Translations under genes and position numbers: made by a program
Part shown: positions 7,129-16,233 of the stretch, in pieces
How positions within the stretch are numbered: position 1 is the first letter of the stretch
Layout of the letters: each line of letters opens with the position of its first letter
DNA from: an uncultured Methanomicrobiales archaeon
GTDB lineage: Archaea; Halobacteriota; Methanomicrobia; Methanomicrobiales; Methanospirillaceae
DNA: 37,396 nt
Direction of reading: 5' to 3'
NCBI GenBank assembly: GCA_903828975.1
Contig: CAIKOD010000116.1
Coordinates: 1 to 37,396 of the forward strand
The notes under the pieces: model-generated
The model's input: the letters and a program-made list of their open reading frames with translations, nothing else
Databases searched by the model: none
What the model was told of the DNA's origin: nothing

Positions 7129-8034
7129 TTACCCGTGTGTCATAAACTTTTCAATCATCGCGATCTCTTTCAATCCACCAATGTAGATGGGTGTAATCTC
7201 ACCGATTGATTTCGGTGTAATATCCAGAATATCTGTGTACCCGTTACTGATTGCCCCTCCTGCTTCCCGGATAATCTTCCCCATCGGGTTTGCCTCGTAT
7301 AACAGCCTCAACTTTCCGTTTTCCTTATTTTTGAAACCCGGGTACGTGAATACCCCTCCCTTGTGAAGGATCTGGTGTACATCTGCAACAAAACATCCGC
7401 TAAACCGGAGTTTATACCCTGCAGCTTCAAGTCCCTCAATAAACCGTGCGTGAGCTGGCAGGTAATCCCTTCTCAGGGCACCGGGTGCGTAAATTTTCCC
7501 ATCAGGGATTTTAATATCCTGTTGTTTAAGAAAAAATTCATCGGTTTCATCCAGGACAAATTCGTGGACTCCCTTTCCTGCTGTATACGTCAGTGTGGTA
7601 AGGGGGCCATACAGGATATACATTGCAGCGACCATTTTTGCTCCCATCTCGAGAACATGCCCGGGATAGATACCAATGATTGACCCTACACAAAGGTTCA
7701 CATCAATAAGGGATGATCCATCCAGCGGATCGATGACAACCCCGAATTCGCTTTTCGGGTTCCCGACTTCAATGATCGTCTCTTGTTCTTCCGTGGCGAT
7801 ATACCGGGCAAGCCGCGTCTTCCTCAACCCTGAAATGAATATCTCGTCGGCATATTTATCCAGGGGCATCTGCTCTTCGCCGTACATATTCTGTGTCTTT
7901 TCATCTGCAGGTGATTTCCTGGCCGTGGAGAGAAATCCTTTCTTCACCGACCGGGCTTCCCTGCTGAAAAAGAGAATTAATTCCGCCAGGTTTTTTTCTG
8001 TCCCTGCACCGTCAAGGAATTCTTTGAGTATCAT
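7129..8034 (-). CDS. fbp: Class I fructose-1,6-bisphosphatase
   Basis: A 301-residue bacterial/eukaryotic-type FBPase (inositol-phosphatase fold) converting FBP to fructose-6-phosphate and phosphate. Diagnostic features are TEEQE (residues 81-85) and [10 protein letters not shown] (residues 99-108), the Mg2+-binding core, then [24 protein letters not shown] and [12 protein letters not shown], a sugar-phosphate-binding region. Slightly shorter than typical 330-residue enzymes. GAGGAAGG precedes the ATG. It is the first gene of the FBPase-aldolase-FBPA/P cluster. The presence of this type in an archaeon that already has FBPA/P suggests acquisition by transfer, with a specialised role such as the ribulose-bisphosphate (RHP) cycle; that role is inference. 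Confidence 0.94.
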   Translation of the reverse strand: MILKEFLDGAGTEKNLAELILFFSREARSVKKGFLSTARKSPADEKTQNMYGEEQMPLDKYADEIFISGLRKTRLARYIATEEQETIIEVGNPKSEFGVVIDPLDGSSLIDVNLCVGSIIGIYPGHVLEMGAKMVAAMYILYGPLTTLTYTAGKGVHEFVLDETDEFFLKQQDIKIPDGKIYAPGALRRDYLPAHARFIEGLEAAGYKLRFSGCFVADVHQILHKGGVFTYPGFKNKENGKLRLLYEANPMGKIIREAGGAISNGYTDILDITPKSIGEITPIYIGGLKEIAMIEKFMTHG

Positions 8035-8369
8035 TTTTTACTGCCTTCCTCTGCCATACAACTCGTTAAACCACGGGCTATCCAACCGGACTCCCTGATC
8101 ACGTGTAGTCTTTTGATTCCGGGGTTTATCAGGATTATTATCCTGTCTGGATGGGCTGTCCACAACCTGATATGGACCTCCTTTTTCCCTTACCTTGGAT
8201 GCCCGGGGATCATGGTAATGGTGCCGGATGTGGAACCAGGAAGATAAAAAATAACCTCGCTTTTTTTACAACTTTTAGCCGGGTAATAACTACAGGTATA
8301 ACCTGTCCTGAACCCGGGATACATCAACTGTAACCACCTGCGAATCCATCAGGAATTAACAACTATTTC
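8035..8369. other. Intergenic region upstream of FBPase cluster
   Basis: It should carry the promoter for the minus-strand FBPase cluster. I see no convincing gene: the only frame of note (60 codons, plus strand, 8151-8333) has no family resemblance. No strong TATA box or operator could be singled out. Confidence 0.35.
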
Positions 8370-8548
8370 GGCTTTGTTGAAACACACATGAACGGGAAGT
8401 TCACACCCGAACGATTGAAAATGCCACGTTTAAAGTCTCTTCATATTGGGGTCCGTTCAGGCATTTATATGGGGAACCCTGCATATTTTAACAAAGAGAA
8501 TATACATTGACAGGAGGGGGGATCACCCCCTCCCTGCCCCACCTCACG
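8370..8548 (+). mobile_element. IS6-like non-autonomous element, copy B (left half only)
   Basis: Begins GGCTTTGTTGAAAC and follows copy A through the block around the GAGGGGGGATCACCCCCTCC hairpin, then similarity ends at about 8548 after CTGCCCCACC. The right half and right inverted end are absent, so this copy is truncated. It lies between the hsp20 gene and the FBPase promoter region. Confidence 0.7.
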
Positions 8549-8655
8549 CTATCAGGTAAGGATAGCATAACAATTACACATTGAAGAACTACGACCACAG
8601 GTATCATTACATGAATGCGGGGTAGTTCAGCCAACGATGCTATTTTAAACTCCAA

Positions 8656-8690
8656 AAAAGGTTCTGTGGGAAAAACCGGTCAAAAAATAT
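8656..8690 (-). terminator. T-rich terminator after cdc48-hsp20
   Basis: Read on the minus strand, the region just beyond the hsp20 stop contains three T-runs (TTTTTTG, TTTTTCC, TTTTTTGG), the usual form of archaeal intrinsic terminators. It would end the cdc48-hsp20 transcript. Confidence 0.45.
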
Positions 8691-8693
8691 GGT

Positions 8694-9140
8694 TTATTCT
8701 TCCTCGACAGAAGGACCGGGCTCCCTGAACTGCTCCCGGTAGGTGACCTCGAGGACACCATGCCGGAATGATACAGAAACCGAGCCCTTTTCTGCCGGGG
8801 GTACATCTGCGGTTGTATGGTATTTCAAGTCCCCGTCCCCGGCCTTGATATGGACTGTCGAACCGGAAAACATCACTTTGACATCCTCGGGTGAGACTCC
8901 CGGCAGTTCTGTTGCCAGTATCACCTCGTTTCCAACCCGCTGGATCTCTACTTCAGGTTCTATCGTGCTATTCCTGGTGTGGTCCTGGTTCTGTTGTGTA
9001 GCTGGATATACCGGCATGTTGGCGTAGATCCGGAAGTTAAAAATGACAGGTGCCGGGTGATCGCTCATCCCAGCCTGTTCAAGCATTTTCCGGATGATCT
9101 CCCCGATGCTCCTGAAATTATCATCTGGTGCGCTGGTCAT
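8694..9140 (-). CDS. hsp20: Hsp20 / alpha-crystallin small heat-shock protein
   Basis: A 148-residue small heat-shock protein, an ATP-independent holdase that binds unfolding proteins. The N-terminal arm is residues 1-60. The alpha-crystallin domain spans about 62-138: EVEIQRVGNEVILATELPGV, PEDVKVMFSGSTVHIKA, and the signature VSFRHGVLEVTYRE. The usual C-terminal I-x-I oligomerisation motif is not visible; the tail is acidic (SVEEE), so assembly may differ. It starts 16 bp after the cdc48 stop codon, so the two are co-transcribed. A cdc48-hsp20 pairing is also known from the HSR1-controlled operon of Archaeoglobus, supporting heat-shock regulation here. Confidence 0.93.
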   Translation of the reverse strand: MTSAPDDNFRSIGEIIRKMLEQAGMSDHPAPVIFNFRIYANMPVYPATQQNQDHTRNSTIEPEVEIQRVGNEVILATELPGVSPEDVKVMFSGSTVHIKAGDGDLKYHTTADVPPAEKGSVSVSFRHGVLEVTYREQFREPGPSVEEE

Positions 9141-9156
9141 AATGGTATTCCCGATC

Positions 9157-11541
9157 TTATATCGTCTGTTTTAGTTGCTCATCCAGGTGGCTGGTGAGCT
9201 TTTTAATCTCGGTGAAGTCCTTTTTTGTTTTAAATGTCTCTTTCCGGAGGGTATCCGTACTGCTGTCCGTTACCTTCCTGAGTTCTGCCCGGGTCAGGGT
9301 GGCAAGGGCATTTTCAAGGATTACCCGTTGATCATGGTTGTACAGCATATCCCACGCCTGCCGTTCAGCCGTCTCGAGGGCGTCGCGGTCGAGAGAGCCC
9401 TTCACTCTTTTCGCTGCATCTTCAAAGTGCATCCTCGTGATTCGGATGTTCACCACGGCATCCTGCCGATCCTTCTCACTCGTATCTGCCATTACCGTGA
9501 TAAAGTCACGCATTGCACCAAGTTTTGCCTGGCGGATCAGTGCCTCGATATCAGCGCCAACATATCCATCGGTCTGCCGGACAAGGTCATCGATGCTGAT
9601 GTCACTGGTAAGGAGCGCACCCGCATCGCGCAGGTACACTCCGAAGATCTTCTTTCTTCCCTCTTCATCTGGTGGTGGCACGTAAATATGACGCTCCAGC
9701 CTTCCCGGGCGCAGGAGTGCCGGGTCGATCATATCGGGCCTGTTTGTCGCCGCAATAACGGTGACGTTTTTCAGTTCCTCGAGACCGTCGAGCTCGGTGA
9801 GGATCTGGGAGACCACGCTCTCGGTCACGTGGGATGAACCCGCGTAGGAACCCCGCCTGGGCACCAGTGCATCAACTTCATCGAAGAAGATGATCGAGGG
9901 AGATGCCTGCCTGGCCTTCCGGAATATCTCCCTGACCCCCTTTTCAGACTCCCCTACCCATTTGGAGAGGAGTTCAGGACCCTTTACGGAGATGAAATTG
10001 CATTCTGACTCGTTTGCCACAGCCTTTGCCAGCAGGGTCTTGCCAGTCCCCGGTGGTCCGAAGAGGAGGATCCCTTTCGGTGGCTTGGTCTTGAGCTGTT
10101 CGAATACGAATGGATACTTTAATGGCCATTCAACCGCCTCCTGCAGGTCTTTTTTCACATCGTCAAGCCCCCCGACCTCATCCCAGGTAACGTCCGGGAT
10201 CTCTACCAGCACCTCGCGCATTGCGCTTGGTTCGACCTGTTTCCGTGCCTCGTCAAAGTCAGCCCCGGTGACGTTGAGGTCATCGAGGATCTCTGCCGGG
10301 ATCTCCTCATCCGGTTTAATCAGGGGGATTATCCTGCGGAGCGCCCTCATTGCAGCCTCCTTAACAAGGAGTGCGATGTCTGCCCCGACAAACCCGTGGG
10401 TGGTATCCGCGTATGCCTGCAGGTCCACATCATCTGCAAGGGGGACTCCCCTGCTGTGGACCTGGAAGATCTCAAACCGCCCTTTCTTGTCGGGAATGCC
10501 GATCTCAATCTCCCGGTCAAACCGGCCACCCCGGCGGAGCGCCGGGTCGATCGAGTCGGGAAGGTTGGTTGCCGCTATGACAATAACCTGCCCGCGTCCT
10601 TTCAGGCCGTCCATCAGGGAAAGGAGCTGGGCGACGACGCGACGTTCAACCTCTCCTTTTGTCTCTTCACGCTTTGGTGCGATCGAGTCGATCTCATCGA
10701 TGAATATGATCGTCGGGGCATTCTCCTGTGCCTCTTCAAAGACCTCCCTGAGCTTTCCCTCGCTCTCACCGTAATACTTGCTCATGATCTCCGGGCCTGA
10801 AAGGGTAATAAAATGGGCCTCTACTTCATTTGCCACCGCTTTTGCTATCAGCGTCTTTCCTGTGCCAGGCGGCCCGTAGAGGAGGACTCCTTTTGGGGGC
10901 TCTATCCCAAGCCGTTCGAAGATCTCCGGGTGCCGGAGCGGCAGTTCGATCATTTCGCGCACGAGCTGGAGCTCGCGCCCGAGTCCGCCGATGTCCTCGT
11001 AGTGGACGTCAGAGACTTCCTGCTTTCCTTCTTCAGGCTTGTAGGCAGTCTCTTTAAGTTCTATCTCTGTGTCATCGGTCACAATACCGATCCCTTTCGG
11101 GATGACTTTTGAGATGACAAAGGTGATGGGGTTCCCGATTACATCGACCCGCACATTCTGTCCCTCCATCACCGATCTTCCGGAGAGGACCCGGTGGAGA
11201 TATTGTTCCCCTCCTATCAGGCGGATCGGCTGGGTAGGTGCAATAATTATCTTTTTTGCATACCCGAGTTCGATCTTCCTGATCGTAACCGTGTCATCGA
11301 CACCTGCCCCGGCATTGCTCCTCACAGTACCGTCAATGCGGATGACCCTGTTACCGGTATCCTGCTGGAAACCCGGCCAGACGATAGCAGTGGCTTTTTT
11401 CTTACCCTGTATCTCTATTACATCACCACTGACCAGCCCGAGTGCCCTCATTATATCGATACTTACCCGTGCTATTCCACGTCCAGCGTCATCACGGGCG
11501 GCTTCCCTTACCCCGACTTCTGCGTAATCTTTATTCGGCAT
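9157..11541 (-). CDS. Cdc48/VAT AAA+ ATPase
   Basis: A 794-residue archaeal p97/VAT unfoldase that extracts and unfolds proteins for the proteasome. The N-domain (double-psi beta-barrel plus four-stranded barrel) covers residues 1-185. D1 has Walker A GPPGTGKT at 223-230, Walker B IIFIDEID at 278-285 and pore motif KYYGES. D2 has Walker A at 495-502, Walker B IIFFDEVD, and KWVGES. The second region of homology in D1 reads ALRRGGRFD where classical AAA proteins have RRPGRFD. The C-terminus (DEQLKQTI) lacks an obvious HbYX proteasome-docking motif. CAGGAG lies nine bases before the ATG. It is the first gene of a two-gene operon with hsp20; the promoter has two inverted repeats. Confidence 0.96.
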   Translation of the reverse strand: MPNKDYAEVGVREAARDDAGRGIARVSIDIMRALGLVSGDVIEIQGKKKATAIVWPGFQQDTGNRVIRIDGTVRSNAGAGVDDTVTIRKIELGYAKKIIIAPTQPIRLIGGEQYLHRVLSGRSVMEGQNVRVDVIGNPITFVISKVIPKGIGIVTDDTEIELKETAYKPEEGKQEVSDVHYEDIGGLGRELQLVREMIELPLRHPEIFERLGIEPPKGVLLYGPPGTGKTLIAKAVANEVEAHFITLSGPEIMSKYYGESEGKLREVFEEAQENAPTIIFIDEIDSIAPKREETKGEVERRVVAQLLSLMDGLKGRGQVIVIAATNLPDSIDPALRRGGRFDREIEIGIPDKKGRFEIFQVHSRGVPLADDVDLQAYADTTHGFVGADIALLVKEAAMRALRRIIPLIKPDEEIPAEILDDLNVTGADFDEARKQVEPSAMREVLVEIPDVTWDEVGGLDDVKKDLQEAVEWPLKYPFVFEQLKTKPPKGILLFGPPGTGKTLLAKAVANESECNFISVKGPELLSKWVGESEKGVREIFRKARQASPSIIFFDEVDALVPRRGSYAGSSHVTESVVSQILTELDGLEELKNVTVIAATNRPDMIDPALLRPGRLERHIYVPPPDEEGRKKIFGVYLRDAGALLTSDISIDDLVRQTDGYVGADIEALIRQAKLGAMRDFITVMADTSEKDRQDAVVNIRITRMHFEDAAKRVKGSLDRDALETAERQAWDMLYNHDQRVILENALATLTRAELRKVTDSSTDTLRKETFKTKKDFTEIKKLTSHLDEQLKQTI

Positions 11542-11566
11542 CAGAACTAACTCCTGGTAAATGCTA

Positions 11567-11612
11567 ACTTAAAGTAAGTCTCATTTTATTATAAATATAG
11601 TGGTAGTACCAC
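11567..11612 (-). promoter_or_regulatory. cdc48-hsp20 promoter with two inverted repeats
   Basis: On the minus strand a TATA box (within CTATATTTATAATAAAA, 11584-11600) lies about 45-55 bases before the cdc48 ATG. It is bracketed by two palindromes: GTGGTA-G-TACCAC at 11600-11612, directly upstream of the TATA box, and ACTTA-AAG-TAAGT at 11567-11579, close to the expected transcription start. Such positions suit an activator or repressor site and a second repressor site. A heat-shock regulator is a guess based on the downstream genes. Confidence 0.5.
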
Positions 11613-11680
11613 ACCTGTCAGAGTCGTCCATAACGGTGAGGACCAGCAGTTTTACGCGCTTTTAATGGATTTACATTGAG

Positions 11681-11693
11681 GATAAAAAAAGTA
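11681..11693 (-). terminator. T-run terminator after formyl-THF cyclo-ligase
   Basis: A seven-base A-run on the plus strand (T7 on the minus strand) lies within 15 bases downstream of the minus-strand stop codon, a typical archaeal T-rich terminator. Confidence 0.4.
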
Positions 11694-11695
11694 AT

Positions 11696-12271
11696 TCAAT
11701 GGCAGGCGATATTTTCCCGTTCTGTAACGATCATGTCCATGGCCACATCGTTATCGTCATTGGGGACGGATCCGATCTCTTGGCAGGAAAATGCAACACC
11801 GATCTTTTTTGCCTGTGGATAGGACGAAAGGAACCGGTCATAGTAACCTGCACCGTAACCAAGCCGGTGTCCGGCCCGGTCAAAGGCAAGCAGCGGGACA
11901 ATAACTACCTCCAGGTCCTCACCCCACACCGGGATTTCGTTACCGATAGGTTCAGGGACCGAAAAAGTACTGATGACAAGTACTCCCGGGTCTTCCAGGC
12001 GGGAGAGACGGAGTGTCCGGGTCTCCCGCTCAATGATTGGCACGACCACTCGGATGCCCTGTTGTAACAGATACCGGATGAGTGGCATCGTGTCAACCTC
12101 CGGTGATTTTGGTACATAGACCATCACCGTCCTCTCCACGTTGAGTTCCTGGCGCAGGGCGTCACAGATCGACCCGCTGAATAACCTGCCCTCTTCAGGA
12201 GTAAGTCCTGACCGCACCTCCCGTGCCCTGTCCCGGAGTTCCTCCTTGGTTGATATCCCTTCGTGAGGCAT
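11696..12271 (-). CDS. 5-formyltetrahydrofolate cyclo-ligase family protein
   Basis: A 191-residue member of the MTHFS family, which in bacteria and eukaryotes converts 5-formyl-THF to 5,10-methenyl-THF with ATP. Visible blocks: ELRDRAREVRSGLTPEE near the N-terminus, MVYVPKSPEVDTMPLI (substrate-binding strand), EVVIVPLLAFDRAGHRLGYGAGYYDRFL (the ATP-binding signature), and an end of DMIVTERENI. Full length. Methanogens use tetrahydromethanopterin rather than THF in their main C1 pathway, so the true substrate could be a formylated pterin or THF. The gene is monocistronic, with a T-rich terminator downstream. Confidence 0.9.
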   Translation of the reverse strand: MPHEGISTKEELRDRAREVRSGLTPEEGRLFSGSICDALRQELNVERTVMVYVPKSPEVDTMPLIRYLLQQGIRVVVPIIERETRTLRLSRLEDPGVLVISTFSVPEPIGNEIPVWGEDLEVVIVPLLAFDRAGHRLGYGAGYYDRFLSSYPQAKKIGVAFSCQEIGSVPNDDNDVAMDMIVTERENIACH

Positions 12272-12654
12272 ACTTGGTATAAGAAATTGTTTGAGTCTGC
12301 TTAAAAGATGTCGCTGTGACAGGCTGGCAGGTACTTCAGTAAACCACTCGGTCAGCCAGCACAGGAACGCCGGAAATGGTTTTATACCTGGTCAGGGCGG
12401 TTCCTGATCACCACGTGCACATCCGGAAGAGGCAGGAAAGGGGACATTTCCGTTCGTTTAGTCCTCCGTTATCAGGCATAGGTACTTATGTAAACCCGCG
12501 GGGCAGGCCCGGAATATATTTCTACACTATTTGTCGTGGTTTTTGTCAGGACTCCCGGTGGTTATATTGTGCAGTTATGAACTTTTCAGTGGAAATCCGG
12601 TGAGTATGCAGGAATAGTTTTTTGGGTGAAAAACCAAAAGGAGTTACACTGCAT
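12272..12654. other. Intergenic region with probable divergent promoters
   Basis: It separates the minus-strand cyclo-ligase from the plus-strand phosphoribulokinase gene. I see no convincing gene. TATA-like stretches are TTTTATACC near 12380 and GGTTATATTG near 12560; the latter could serve phosphoribulokinase. AAAAGGAG at 12636-12643 is the probable ribosome-binding site for the ATG at 12655. Confidence 0.4.
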
Positions 12655-13722
12655 ATGCACACTCAGGGTTTAAAGGAAATAATTGCGGCGACCCCCTATA
12701 TTTTTACCATTGGCGTTGCAGGAGACAGCGGTTCTGGCAAAACAACATTTACGCAAGGTATACGGAGTATTTTTGGCAGCGAGCTAGTCTCCACGATAAC
12801 ACTCGATGATTACCACCGGTACGACCGGGAAGAACGAAAGAAGCTGGGAATTACGGCCCTTAACCCTGCTGCAAACCGTATTGACCAGCTTGAATCGGAC
12901 CTTGGCAGGCTGAAACAGGGAATGCCGGTTGATAAACCGGTATACAACCACGACACAGGAACATTTGATCAGCCGGTCACGTTCATACCCAAAAAAATCC
13001 TTCTCCTTGAAGGCCTGCATACGTTTTTTACCCCCGCAGTCCGTGAAAATCTCGACTTTTTGCTGTTTGTGGACCCCGCACCGGAGGTGAAGTATGACTG
13101 GAAGGTAAAGCGGGACATTAACAAACGCGGATATTCAGCAGCTGATGTGAAGAGGCATATTGAGGAGCGCAAACCTGATTATGAACGCTATATTGCTCCC
13201 CAGAAACAATATGCAGATGCAATAATCGGGATTGATTATTCAGAGTACGGCCGTGGCCTCGGTGAGGAGCGCAATGTTTACCGGGTAACCCTTTCCCAGA
13301 ACCGGATGAAACACAGCATCAAGGACATTGATCTTTCGCTCGACCTGTATTCCATCCTGTCGCTGTCAGAACGGGACTTTTCGCTTAAATTTGCGACAGG
13401 GGTCCAATACGGGCAGCGGATGGGAGAACTTATTATTGATGGCGAACTGTCTGAACACGTCGTAAAAAAACTTGAACGCAGCATTGAACACCAGACTAAA
13501 GTGCGCCCGATCTCTATGTTTAAGGACCGTGAATATGTGACAGCGGTAGATTTGATCCAGCTGATAATCAGCTGGCGGATCATCCATCGCAGGATTTTCC
13601 TGGAGATCAGCAGGGAATGCCACCCGGCAGACACCGGGGCCGGGGAAAATGCCATGACCTGTGAGTGGAAAAGAACTGGTACCACCGGTGAAAAGTTCTG
13701 GAACAACCGCCATTCAACCTGA
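12655..13722 (+). CDS. prk: Archaeal phosphoribulokinase (PRK)
   Basis: A 355-residue P-loop kinase predicted to phosphorylate ribulose-5-phosphate to ribulose-1,5-bisphosphate, the RuBisCO substrate. Walker A is GVAGDSGSGKTT (residues 20-31). DDYHRYDREER (51-61) carries the catalytic Asp and substrate-binding residues, NPAANRIDQL follows, and KPVYNHDTGTF (94-104) is the conserved PRK block; KKILLLEGLHTF is the Walker B-like strand. The uridine-kinase/PRK superfamily includes uridine kinases, but the YDREERKKLGITALNPAANR region and length fit PRK. An ATG preceded by AAAAGGAG is preferred over a TTG at 12622 that adds 11 residues. The last 25 residues are polar and probably flexible. Archaeal PRKs of this type were shown in Methanospirillum to feed a RuBisCO-dependent reductive hexulose-phosphate pathway. 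Confidence 0.86.
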   Translation: MHTQGLKEIIAATPYIFTIGVAGDSGSGKTTFTQGIRSIFGSELVSTITLDDYHRYDREERKKLGITALNPAANRIDQLESDLGRLKQGMPVDKPVYNHDTGTFDQPVTFIPKKILLLEGLHTFFTPAVRENLDFLLFVDPAPEVKYDWKVKRDINKRGYSAADVKRHIEERKPDYERYIAPQKQYADAIIGIDYSEYGRGLGEERNVYRVTLSQNRMKHSIKDIDLSLDLYSILSLSERDFSLKFATGVQYGQRMGELIIDGELSEHVVKKLERSIEHQTKVRPISMFKDREYVTAVDLIQLIISWRIIHRRIFLEISRECHPADTGAGENAMTCEWKRTGTTGEKFWNNRHST

Positions 13723-13749
13723 AATCGCGGGTCGGTGTTCCCCTTTTTT

Positions 13750-13965
13750 GGCTTTGCTGATATCCTCTCAAATCTATCTTGCGGATTAGGTCATTCCAAT
13801 ATTCGTCATGCTCCCGGGGACCTGCACCGCCGCTGTGGCGACCCCGGTTGGGATTAGGTTACTCTCCAAATCTCTGAAGTTTTCTTCCAATGCCCCAATT
13901 GAAACCTGCCAATGAATATCTTATTGGGGTTAGGGCAGGGAGGGGGTGAAATCCCATTCCGTCTA
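13750..13965 (-). mobile_element. IS6-like non-autonomous element, copy C (partial)
   Basis: Starts GGCTTTGCTGATATCC, matching the right inverted end of copy A read on the opposite strand. It then follows the family through the CCCCGGTTGGGAT block and the GGCAGGGAGGGGGTGAAA hairpin half, and similarity fades near 13965. The opposite inverted end is missing. It fills the gap between phosphoribulokinase and the acyl-CoA synthetase gene. Confidence 0.68.
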
Positions 13966-14091
13966 TAGACTTCAACCTGTTTTTCCTTCGCCGCTTCCCA
14001 GGCTGGTATGAGCTAAATCGAAGTTTACAGGAAGGGTTATTGATAAACCTCATAACCCGGAGCCGAGTATACCTACCATGGAATTGTTGAC

Positions 14092-16161
14092 ATGACTCGC
14101 AGGTTACTATCAGAAGCGGAAGGATACGGGCTGCTGAAAAACCATGGGATACCTGTTCCCGGGTTTTCGGTTATCACCTCCCGCCAAGATGTGTGTACAG
14201 CCGCAGAACGAACCGGCTATCCGCTGGTCATGAAGGTCATCTCTTCTAAGGTGGTCCACAAGAGTGATGCGGGAGGTGTCATCACCGGTATCCGGTCGGT
14301 TTCCGAAGCTGAAACTGCTTTTGATACGATAGTCCGCAATGTGCAGGCATTCGATCCATCCGCGACCATTTCGGGTTTTATTATTGAGCAGCAGAAGGAA
14401 AAGGGACTTGAAATCCTTATCGGGGGCAGGATTGACCCGACATTTGGAAAAATAATAACGGTCGGTATGGGGGGGACCCTGGTCGAACTTATCAAAGATG
14501 TCTCGATCCGGGTGCTCCCGGTCAGTTCATCTGATATCACCGCGATGATACAGGAATTATCAGCATACCCCCTGATCAAGGGGTTCCGGAATGAACCTGC
14601 CCGTGATGTTGCGGCCCTTATTGCATTGATAGAGTCTGTTGCACGATTGTTCCTGGAAAGTCCTGAAATTGTCGAGTTTGATCTGAACCCTGTTTTGTTG
14701 CATGAAAAAGGGGCTTGTGTCGTGGATACCCGGTTTTATGTGACTGATGAGGTGACAATACCTGAGGGTAACCTGGAACCCGCTTTGCCGGCAGGGATCC
14801 TTAATGTGAAGTCAATTGCGGTTATTGGTGCCTCCCCGGACCCCAATAAGGTCGGGTATTCAGTCTTACGTAACCTCCTTTCATTTCCGGGCTCCCTGTA
14901 TCCGGTGAATCCGAAACACCCGAAGATACTCGGGCGGGCCGTGTATCCCACCCTTTCGTCAATCCCGGGCCCCGTCGATATGGCTGTGGTCGTGGTCCCG
15001 TCACATTCTGTCTTGATGATTGTTGAAGAAGCCGGAAAGAAGGGTGTTCCCTTTGTTATCATTATCTCATCAGGCTTCCGGGAAACAGGGGAAGCGGGTT
15101 CGGTCCTTGAAGACCAGGTACTTGCAATTGCCAGGAATTATGGCATACGAATCCTGGGCCCGAACTGCCTCGGGATTATGCTCCCCCACCAGGGGATCAA
15201 TATAACATTTGACCCGATATCACCAAAACCTGGTAACATTGCTTTTGTTTCGCAGAGCGGGGCCATTATCTCTACCATCGTGGACTGGAGCCTGCCTGAA
15301 GAGATCGGTTTTTCTGCCGTGATCAGTATCGGAAACCAGGCTGATCTCACATTTGAAGATTTCCTGCAGTATGCGGCAGATGATCCTGATACCCGGGCAA
15401 TTATCCTGTACATTGAGCAAATCCGTGACGGAAAACGTTTTATGAAAATTGCAAGGGAGGTCACGCGGAAAAAACCTGTTGTTGCCATCAAGTCCGGGTC
15501 ATCCAGGACAGGACAGATAGCGGCCGCATCGCATACCGGTTCATTGTCAGGCAGTTTTGATGTGTACATGGCTGCATTCTGGCAATCCGGAATAATCCCC
15601 GTGCGATCCATCCGGGAAGCGTTCCAGACTGCTGAACTCCTCGCCTCCGAAGGATATCCAAAAGGTACCCGTGCTATCGTTATCAGCAATGCGGGGGGTT
15701 TTGCAGTACTGTCCTCTGATTATGCAGAACTGTTCGGGATAGAAATAGTGGATTTTTCTCCCGCCGTAATGAAGGAACTCGATGCCATCCTGCCGGAAAA
15801 CTGGAACCGGCGCAACCCGATTGACATGGTGGGGGATGCATCGGCCGACAGGTTCGCCCGGACATTCGACGTCATGATAAAAAACCAGGATGCCTGGGAC
15901 ATTGCATTTGTAGTAAATGTTCCCTCAGCAATATCGGACCCGATAAGAGTCGCAAACGAACTGGTCAGGTTCTCAAAGAATACCCACAAGATGATAGTCG
16001 GGTGCATGATTGGCGGGGACTCTATGAAAACACCGCTCCGGGTCCTTAAGGATTCGGGGATACCAAATTTCCCTGACCTGGAATATGCCTTCAAAGCAGT
16101 AGGAAATATATGTCGTCATATTTGCTGGGAAGAATACCATGGGAAAAGGTGCAAACCGTGA
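14092..16161 (+). CDS. ADP-forming acyl-CoA (acetyl-CoA) synthetase, fused beta-alpha
   Basis: A 689-residue NDP-forming acyl-CoA ligase that interconverts acyl-CoA + ADP + Pi with acid + CoA + ATP. The ATP-grasp (beta) part is at the N-terminus, residues 1-225: GYPLVMKVISSKVVHKSDAGGV, LIGGRIDPTFGKIITVGMGGT, EFDLNPVLL. The alpha part follows: a Rossmann CoA-binding domain at about 240-335 (SIAVIGASPDPNKVGYSVLRNL), the ligase-CoA domain (FVSQSGAIISTIVDW) and ASHTGSLSGS near 480-490 with the phosphorylated His. In many archaea these are separate subunits; here they are fused beta-alpha. Substrate (acetate or other acids) cannot be told. It stands downstream of repeat copy C and converges on thiC. 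Confidence 0.92.
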   Translation: MTRRLLSEAEGYGLLKNHGIPVPGFSVITSRQDVCTAAERTGYPLVMKVISSKVVHKSDAGGVITGIRSVSEAETAFDTIVRNVQAFDPSATISGFIIEQQKEKGLEILIGGRIDPTFGKIITVGMGGTLVELIKDVSIRVLPVSSSDITAMIQELSAYPLIKGFRNEPARDVAALIALIESVARLFLESPEIVEFDLNPVLLHEKGACVVDTRFYVTDEVTIPEGNLEPALPAGILNVKSIAVIGASPDPNKVGYSVLRNLLSFPGSLYPVNPKHPKILGRAVYPTLSSIPGPVDMAVVVVPSHSVLMIVEEAGKKGVPFVIIISSGFRETGEAGSVLEDQVLAIARNYGIRILGPNCLGIMLPHQGINITFDPISPKPGNIAFVSQSGAIISTIVDWSLPEEIGFSAVISIGNQADLTFEDFLQYAADDPDTRAIILYIEQIRDGKRFMKIAREVTRKKPVVAIKSGSSRTGQIAAASHTGSLSGSFDVYMAAFWQSGIIPVRSIREAFQTAELLASEGYPKGTRAIVISNAGGFAVLSSDYAELFGIEIVDFSPAVMKELDAILPENWNRRNPIDMVGDASADRFARTFDVMIKNQDAWDIAFVVNVPSAISDPIRVANELVRFSKNTHKMIVGCMIGGDSMKTPLRVLKDSGIPNFPDLEYAFKAVGNICRHICWEEYHGKRCKP

Positions 16162-16225
16162 AAATGTGAGATAAATAGGCCAAATTATCTTTAGTGCAGA
16201 TCGAAGGTATCAACCCATGAATTCC

Positions 16226-16233
16226 TAAAAAAA
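16226..16233 (-). terminator. T-run directly after thiC
   Basis: Seven A's on the plus strand directly abut the thiC stop codon, so the minus-strand transcript would end in a U-run. The region is shared with the converging acyl-CoA synthetase gene. Confidence 0.35.

Noticed and set aside
9890-10774. 294-codon plus-strand frame inside cdc48
   Set aside because: Antisense to a clearly conserved AAA ATPase; Ser/Arg-rich composition is what the complement of such a gene gives.
12376-12603. 75-codon frame upstream of phosphoribulokinase
   Set aside because: No start context, no family similarity, mixed composition; intergenic.
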